A DNA stretch of 64,000 nucleotides from Nyssa sinensis. Lineage: Eukaryota > Streptophyta > Magnoliopsida > Cornales > Nyssaceae. The notes under the pieces were generated by a model. It was not told where the DNA came from, did no database searches, and saw only the letters and a list, made by a program, of their open reading frames with translations. The position numbers and the translations under genes were made by a program. Positions 58,342 to 64,000 of this stretch are shown here, piece by piece; position 1 is the stretch's first letter, and the number at the start of each line of letters is the position of its first letter. The stretch is from contig CM018038.1 of NCBI GenBank assembly GCA_008638375.1, positions 13,476,515-13,540,514 of the forward strand, given 5' to 3'.

Positions 58342-59243
58342 CTCTTTTTTTTTCATGGATTATGAAGCTGAATTATATCTGTTTCAAGTTGGAGGTACAA
58401 GTATAAACCACTTTAGCCCCTGAAACTTTTTCATGTGACTTTTACCTATGGCCCTTCCAGAGAACTTTGAGGAATACCGCAGAACTCTCCTAGTCAAGCT
58501 ATCGGATAGAGTTGGCTTTGCCGATGGAGACAGTGGTATGCACTGGTTGGATGTTGTTGTGGTTGATGATGGTGGTTATGGTGGATTCACGAATTCAGGT
58601 GGCAAGATAAGGCAAATGGTTGTAGAATTATGAGTTTGTCATCTGTGAACAGGAAGGAAACTCGGGAGGGAAGAGAGTTATGAAAAGAGTACTTTATTTT
58701 ATTCTGATTTAATATGTTTGATTTTATTTTTCTACTAAAAAGGGTATTTTAAAATTAAGAAAAACATTAAGAGATCAGGGTAGGAAGCTAATTTGCTTTT
58801 ATTTTAAAATTATATTTTCACAAAAAGGAAATCGATAATCATCAAATATCTCATCCGAGGCGCTATAACGTTCCCTACAATTCGTCACAGTACATTAATT
58901 ATTATCTTCCCTTGCACAAGCTGGTTTGGGGTGTATTCTAAATTCCAACCAAACACAGCTGGTAATGAAGAATGAAAGAGGTAGGTTCTTGTTGAATTTA
59001 GAGACGCCCAGCCTCAAAGTCAAATACTTGCGGCCCACCGACCTCTCCATGTTGTGGTATCTCCCCGGTTCAACTGACTCACAGGACATGAGCTGGAGAT
59101 AAAAGAAACGCACACAACGTATTAAAAAATGTCACGCGTTAATACGCTGGCATTTCACTCCCCACTTGGTGTGCACTTTTACTCTCTTTCTTGTAGGCTT
59201 CTTTTCTCCCTCTCATTCCCTTCTCACCCTTCAGTATGATTAC
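57211..59243. other. Spacer between the tandem EXORDIUM-like genes
   Basis: It contains the 3' untranslated region of the first gene (AATAATATAAAAG near 57283 could act as polyadenylation signal), a (CT)n microsatellite at 58298-58337, and a 61-codon ORF at 58448-58633 with Gly/Asp/Val-rich content and no recognisable domain. No mobile element is obvious, so the pair has stayed unusually free of insertions compared with the rest of the window. Confidence 0.55.
58298..58337. repeat. (CT)n microsatellite
   Basis: About 40 bp of TC repeat ending in TGTGTCTC. Confidence 0.95.
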
Positions 59244-59250
59244 TATATAT
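59244..59250 (+). promoter_or_regulatory. TATA box of the second tandem EXORDIUM-like gene
   Basis: CTATATATTTAGC, about 109 bp upstream of the ATG at 59359 and at nearly the same distance as in the first copy. Confidence 0.6.
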
Positions 59251-59358
59251 TTAGCACCATCTTCCTCCCCGTCTATTCAGTTCTTCACCTCAAGCCTCAG
59301 ACAACAATCTCGCCTTCAATTCCATCCTCCTGTTTCTAGTACACAAGCACGTTAATCA

Positions 59359-60312
59359 ATGGCAACTGGTTTTTCCACCAATATGCTTCCCCAAATTCTT
59401 TTACTTGTCTCTGCGCTCCACTGCAGTTTGGCATCGAGAAGACTCGCCGAGTCAACCCAAGACCAGCCATCGCTGCTCTTCAAATACCACAATGGTCCCC
59501 TTCTAAACGGCGAAATCTCCGTCAATCTCATTTGGTACGGCAAGTTCAAGCCTTCCCAAAGAGCCATTGTCTCCGATTTCATCACCTCATTGTCTTCTTC
59601 ACAATCTCAAACCCAACCCTCCGTTGCCACCTGGTGGAAGACCACTGATAAATACTACCTCCTCGCGAATTCCCAGAAGCCCTCTTCTCTGTCACTCTCT
59701 CTAGGTAAACAGATACTCGAAGAGAGCTACTCGTTCGGAAAGTCGCTCACACAGAAACAGATCAAAGAGCTGGCATCCAAGGGTGATCAAAGAAACGCCA
59801 TCAACGTTGTTCTAACTTCCTCCGATGTAACCGTCGAAGGGTTCTGTTCAAGCAAGTGTGGGACCCACGGCTCTTCCAATAGTGCCACGATTGAAGGCAA
59901 GAATTACAAGTTTGCTTACATCTGGGTGGGTAACTCAGAAACTCAGTGTCCGGGTTACTGTGCGTGGCCATTCCACCAACCCATTTACGGACCACAGATT
60001 CCACCGTTGGTTGCACCAAACGACGACGTGGGTTTGGACGGGATGGTTATAAACCTGGGTAGCTTGTTGGCTGCGACTGCCACGAATCCATTTGGAAATG
60101 GCTACTTCCAGGGACCAGCAGGTGCACCTCTAGAGGCTGCCTCGGCTTGTCCGGGGGTTTATGCCAAAAATGCCTATCCGGGTTATGCCGGTGATCTATT
60201 GGTGGACTCTATAACTGGTGCTAGCTACAATGCGCATGGTGCAAATGGTAGGAAGTACTTGCTTCCTGCTCTATTTGATCCATCTACGTCGTCCTGTTCG
60301 ACTCTTGTTTGA
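59359..60312 (+). CDS. EXORDIUM-like secreted protein, tandem copy 2
   Basis: An intact single-exon gene of 317 residues. The signal peptide ([17 protein letters not shown], then SRRLAES) is followed by the complete PHI-1/EXORDIUM domain: [143 protein letters not shown] and CSTLV. It differs from copy 1 mainly in the signal peptide and in scattered conservative changes. The ATG at 59359 (ATCAATGGC) is the first in frame. By family knowledge it is a secreted growth-promoting protein. This copy carries the more canonical residues (NGRKY, PIYGPQ), so it may be the better-conserved member. Confidence 0.95.
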   Translation: MATGFSTNMLPQILLLVSALHCSLASRRLAESTQDQPSLLFKYHNGPLLNGEISVNLIWYGKFKPSQRAIVSDFITSLSSSQSQTQPSVATWWKTTDKYYLLANSQKPSSLSLSLGKQILEESYSFGKSLTQKQIKELASKGDQRNAINVVLTSSDVTVEGFCSSKCGTHGSSNSATIEGKNYKFAYIWVGNSETQCPGYCAWPFHQPIYGPQIPPLVAPNDDVGLDGMVINLGSLLAATATNPFGNGYFQGPAGAPLEAASACPGVYAKNAYPGYAGDLLVDSITGASYNAHGANGRKYLLPALFDPSTSSCSTLV

Positions 60313-61629
60313 AAGTGAAACTTTAGGAAATATTATCCTTAGAACAACCAAACTAGCAGTCAATGTATACATTATAGGAGAAGAGAGAAATAAATCCATT
60401 CATTCATTTGTTTATTTTGCTAAATATGATAGAATATTAAATTTTTTTCGTTTGTTTTAATTTTTTTTTTTCATTTTTCTGTAATGAATGTTATATTTTC
60501 ACAATTAGTTTTGGCTCTGTTTCCGTAATTCTTTTGCTTGGCCAAAATATAAAAAATAAAAAATTATTAGACAATCTTCTTCTAGGTAAGAGATTTAACA
60601 TTATGAGTCGGCCTACCCTTATTCGGCCCAAAGTGTTGTGGCTCCAACCAAGGAGGCCCGCTGAGCCACTCCAAACTAAGTAATTTTCTCGTTTGCCGGT
60701 CACTCCACTTTATAATCAGACGTGGTGGTATGATTATTATTCATAAATTTCACTGCATTATTAAATTTATGAAATAATTATTTATTTTAAATATTAAAAA
60801 GATTTAAAATTCTGTAAAAAACCTAGTACTTCACATTAGAGAGTGACATGAAATAATAATGGCACCGTATGATTTCTCCACGCTAAACAACAGTCTAATA
60901 GAATGGAAACAATAAAATTTTAGAAAGAATTGAACAAAGGGGTCTTTGGATCATAATACGAGAATACAGGAGACAGTATGGTTGGAATGACAATTTAATT
61001 CGTACTGTTAAAAATTACTAATATTATTTTTCATGTAACGGGTTTGAGAAAAGTTATTTTTAGCTCGTTAGAATTTGGGACAAGTTTTGGGTAAAGGAAC
61101 TAAGAAAAAACTTAGAGGAGGACTAAAAAAGTTTTGAAAAAAAATTTAGTCGAAATTCTGGGTTGAATTAAAATTTTGAGGTGAATGAAAGAAATGATAA
61201 GTAAAAATTGGATTGGGTTAAAATTATAGAGTGTACTAATTTAAAAAAAAAAAAAAAAAAGCTAAGATTTTACATGTATAAAAAACATTATGTAAAATTT
61301 GGAGTGGACTAGAGCCTAACTTAGCCTACTAATTGCTACACTATTGGTTTTGGGTGAAGACACTCCTCCTTGATTATATAAAATGAAATAATAAAAAAAA
61401 TTATATTATATTATTAATGCTTATAATGCTATTTTTTAGTTACTCATTGAAAGTTATATTAATTTTATTGAGTTATATGTTTTAAAAATAAAATAATGTC
61501 ATTCTAATTATATACTAATATGTATATTTTTTATTTAACATATGTAATGTTTTATTTGAAATGTGTTAATCATAATTAAAGAAAAAAAAAATTTATATTT
61601 TCAGCCCTTTAATTCTACTGCCTAGATAT
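60313..61629. other. Intergenic DNA between EXORDIUM pair and Gypsy element
   Basis: It begins with the 3' untranslated region of the gene ending at 60312. The rest is AT-rich with an A18 tract at 61243-61260. No gene or element could be supported. Confidence 0.55.
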
Positions 61630-62895
61630 GTCACTGCTACAACATCCATGCTGTGTGTCACAGGGTCAAATTCAAGCACCAAATTTTTGCCTGTGATGGC
61701 GTTGTCACCGGACAACCAGCCACTCAAAAACACCTACAAACACACACACAATGTTTAGCACAGCGGAATAGGAAAGAAGACACTAGAGCATACAGGGAAA
61801 AACCCCCAACCTTTTATTCACTAACCCACCGGAATTATGAATACAAAGGAATATGATTCCCGTAGGAATACAAGACACTCTTGCTCACACACAAAGAGAA
61901 ACACAACAATGCTCTCAGCCTTGCTCTGTACACTATGCTCTGTCTTCTCTGCCGTCTCTGCCATTTACAAGAGACTTCGCCCCCTTTATATAGCCAGAGA
62001 TCTCAACCGCTCCATGTGACATGCACATGACATGCAGTTACCCCAACTGCTAGGGTTTGTCACAGATTGCCATTTGTGCCATGCAGTTGCGCCCACAACT
62101 GCTAGGGCTATCCGAAGCCTGGGATACGCACCACCTGTGAGGATCCGTGCCTCACTTTGCCGCACACAATAGGGGCCCTCGGATCAGCATGCCACCTATG
62201 AGGATCCGTGCCTCCTATTGTCGCACACTATCCATGCGCCAACTCAGCAGGCAGTTGCCTTGCGCCTTCTGTCAACCCCGCAACTGCCTTGCACAACCGC
62301 ACGCAACTGCCTTGCGCCGCAACTACTCTGCGCCACAACTGCCAAGCCCGAGCCCTCACAGCCATATATAGTCAGCCTTGAACCCGCGCACTTCTTGACC
62401 CATCCCATGCTTCCGTGTTAGCCATCGTTGCCAAGCCATGCCCCTATAAGCCTTGGTCTTCCTTAGCCGCACAGGCCACTCGCCCATGGGCGCCTCGAGG
62501 AGGTACTCCCCCCTATATATGTCAAAGTACAATTTGTCCACCTTACAAGAGTGGATACAACCACTTTCAAAACTAGCTCTTCCCCTTGTGTGCATCTGCC
62601 TTGCCAAAGGCAACCCATGCACCAACTGTTCACAAGCCATCAGCTGCACCAACTCTGCACTGTCTAAGTATCTGATACTTAGAATATTTTTGACATATCC
62701 CAACTCTGGAAAGTCATTCCCACTTCCGAATTTTATTCCATCCTTGAATAGCATTCCAAGTCCCAAATGTCTTTCCGCACTTGAATAACATTCCAAGTCT
62801 GAATGTTATTCCAAGGCATAGCATGCCTCCTCATGCCCATGCCAATGTCACCAAGGCAGGACATGCCTCCCCATGCCCCAAGCTGCCGTGTCAAC
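61630..62895 (-). repeat. Probable 3' LTR of a Gypsy-type element
   Basis: On the minus strand this GC-richer segment follows the protease region. It contains a promoter-like block GGCTATATAAAGGG (TATA at 61985-61992), then a transcribed stretch with GTGAATAAAAGG near 61815, the layout of U3-R-U5. The likely start is TGACACGGCAGC near 62895 and the likely end is near GTTGTAGCA at about 61638. Only one copy is in the window, so the ends cannot be verified. A repeated GGCACGGATCCTCA(C/T)AGGTGG motif occurs twice (near 62133 and 62190). Confidence 0.6.
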
Positions 62896-63208
62896 TTAGT
62901 AAGGGACTAACAAACCACCCCTACCAGAAGAAGCCGACGTTCTCGTCGGACCAACACTACCTCTACAGACATCCCACCGCTGCACCGTGTCACTTGTCTT
63001 GATACTGCGCCTAACTGGCACCCACAGCATCCTTCTGCACTGACTGTCACCGATGCATAACACACTTGGCCCCCACCAAGTCTTGCTGAAGAACTCCAGC
63101 CTTCAAACTTTGTTGTCGATCGACCATCAAACTTGGAAAAGTTTGCCACTATTTCTGGTCACGGCTGACCCTTTCCCACCAGCCAGCCCACCCATCACCT
63201 TCAGAACA
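62896..63208 (-). other. Sequence between protease and LTR, no reverse transcriptase
   Basis: Minus-strand translation gives only stop-interrupted sequence without RT, RNase H or integrase motifs. A TAGGGGTGG purine-rich stretch near 62916-62925 could be the polypurine tract. Confidence 0.5.
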
Positions 63209-64000
63209 TCAATCTTCTGAATTCAGGCCCCCGGCCTGCATGCCACCGGACATGTTCCCTGCAGCTTTTGGCACTGCTGCATTGTTGCCTACTAAAGCAT
63301 CCAAGTAGGACTTCTCCCCACCATCAGAACCTTCTGAATCTTCAAGGACCTGAATTGCAGACATCCTTGAAACCCTTCCTTTCTTTGCTTTCGAGAAAGG
63401 AACAAAGCATGGACTCCCCTCGTCTATGATCAGCATTCTACCAAGGTGAGGCATCACCACTGCCTTCGCCTTCTGGAAAAACTCCAACCCAAGGATGACT
63501 TGGAAATCATCCAAGGGCATGGCCAAGAAACTGCACTCCCCGCTCCAGTTTCCCACCTTGGCCTGGACACCCCTCGCTACTCCAGCAACCCGACTTGCCT
63601 TAGAATTGGCTGCCTTGATCACACTGGAATCTGGCTGCAGTGCAAGGCCCAGCCTATACACCTCCTTGTCCTAGACAATGTTGTTAGTAGCCCCCGTGTC
63701 CACCATTGCACTGACAACTTGGTTGTTCAGCACTATGTCCACGAACATCAACCCCCTTCTTGGCACCGACTCCTCCTTCTGCAACACATTCAGAAGTTGG
63801 ATGGGGTTGACCCTCACGGTCTCCTCTTCTGAACTCTCTTCATCTTCTGCAGTGAAGCGTTCAGTTTCTCCCTCTTTGGACAATTTCTGGCTCGGTGTGG
63901 TCCGTTACAAATATAGCATTCGCCTGGGGTCTGGCCTTTGAACGGCTCCTTGGAACTTGAGGCTTTGTTCGTCTGCCCCTCCGAAGAACCAGTCTTTCCG
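63209..64000 (-). pseudogene. Gypsy gag zinc knuckle and aspartic protease, disrupted
   Basis: On the minus strand, reading in from the window edge, there is a CX2CX4HX4C knuckle (CYICNGPHRARNC) near 63905-63950. It is followed by PKREKL and then, after a one-base frame change, an acidic linker (FTAEDEESSEEETVRVNP). The retroviral-type aspartic protease comes next, with its active site VDTGATNN near 63680-63700. A TAG at 63671-63673 interrupts it, and the frame resumes 63661-63209 (the flap and ILGLEFF region at about 63500, a typical C-terminal protease motif). The frame change and the TAG suggest it is dead. Downstream there is no reverse transcriptase before the LTR-like sequence, so the element looks like a gag-protease-only derivative. 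The 5' part lies outside the window. Confidence 0.78.

Noticed and set aside
58448..58633. 61-codon plus-strand ORF between the tandem EXORDIUM-like genes
   Set aside because: Too short and compositionally biased (Gly, Asp, Val); no recognisable domain.
62147..62421. Plus-strand ORFs of 67-74 codons in the Gypsy LTR region
   Set aside because: They are antisense to the LTR and reflect local GC content and short internal repeats.

Overview
The window is AT-rich nuclear DNA of a flowering plant, most likely a dicot. The evidence is plant-specific gene families (EXORDIUM/PHI-1-like secreted proteins, a UGT85-type glycosyltransferase with a PSPG box and the usual single intron), plant-type Ty1/copia elements primed by initiator tRNA-Met, and abundant TA, GA and CA microsatellites. 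No species is claimed. Only four host genes look functional: one UGT (9725-11312, minus) and three EXORDIUM-like genes (22545-23498 minus; 56260-57210 plus; 59359-60312 plus). Nearly everything else is mobile DNA or its debris.

Layout. The left 6.2 kb (1-6180) and 15165-45365 are two copies of one region in the same orientation. Block D1 (1-1465) matches 15165-16617, block D2 (1466-4700) matches 22126-25252, and block C (4725-6180) matches 44369-45365. In the left copy the blocks are contiguous. In the right copy a copia element (16926-21812 and flanks) lies between D1 and D2, and a ~19-kb nest of transposons (25273-44347) lies between D2 and C. D2 carries an EXORDIUM-like gene: decayed on the left (1872-2817, nonsense codon and lost stop) and intact on the right (22545-23498). 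D1 carries an older EXORDIUM fragment split by a hAT-like MITE. The UGT gene lies between the two copies.

The nest. The outer minus-strand copia has its 3' LTR at 25273-26351 and its 5' LTR at 43304-44347. It has been invaded by a young copia (26559-31200, LTRs almost identical, three in-frame TAG codons in gag), a small non-autonomous LTR element (31533-33486) and a complete-ended PIF/Harbinger element (36098-41851). The last sits beside a 28-29-bp minisatellite (41855-42575).

Right third. A ~500-bp foldback element (46312-46820), a hAT element with a perfect 8-bp target duplication (47961-51314), and another non-autonomous LTR element with an unrecognised acidic ORF (51699-54290) precede the tandem EXORDIUM pair. 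The window ends in a Gypsy-type element on the minus strand in which a zinc knuckle and an aspartic protease are followed by what looks like the 3' LTR, with no reverse transcriptase between.

Functionally, the EXORDIUM-like proteins are predicted cell-wall/apoplast proteins of a family linked to brassinosteroid and sugar-dependent growth, and the UGT would glucosylate small molecules in the cytosol. They form no obvious pathway. The main points of interest are the paralogous EXORDIUM decay/retention pair, the layered TE history, and tandem heat-shock-type elements in the U3 of one copia LTR. I found no wholly new system; the best candidates are the non-autonomous LTR elements with unfamiliar coding content.
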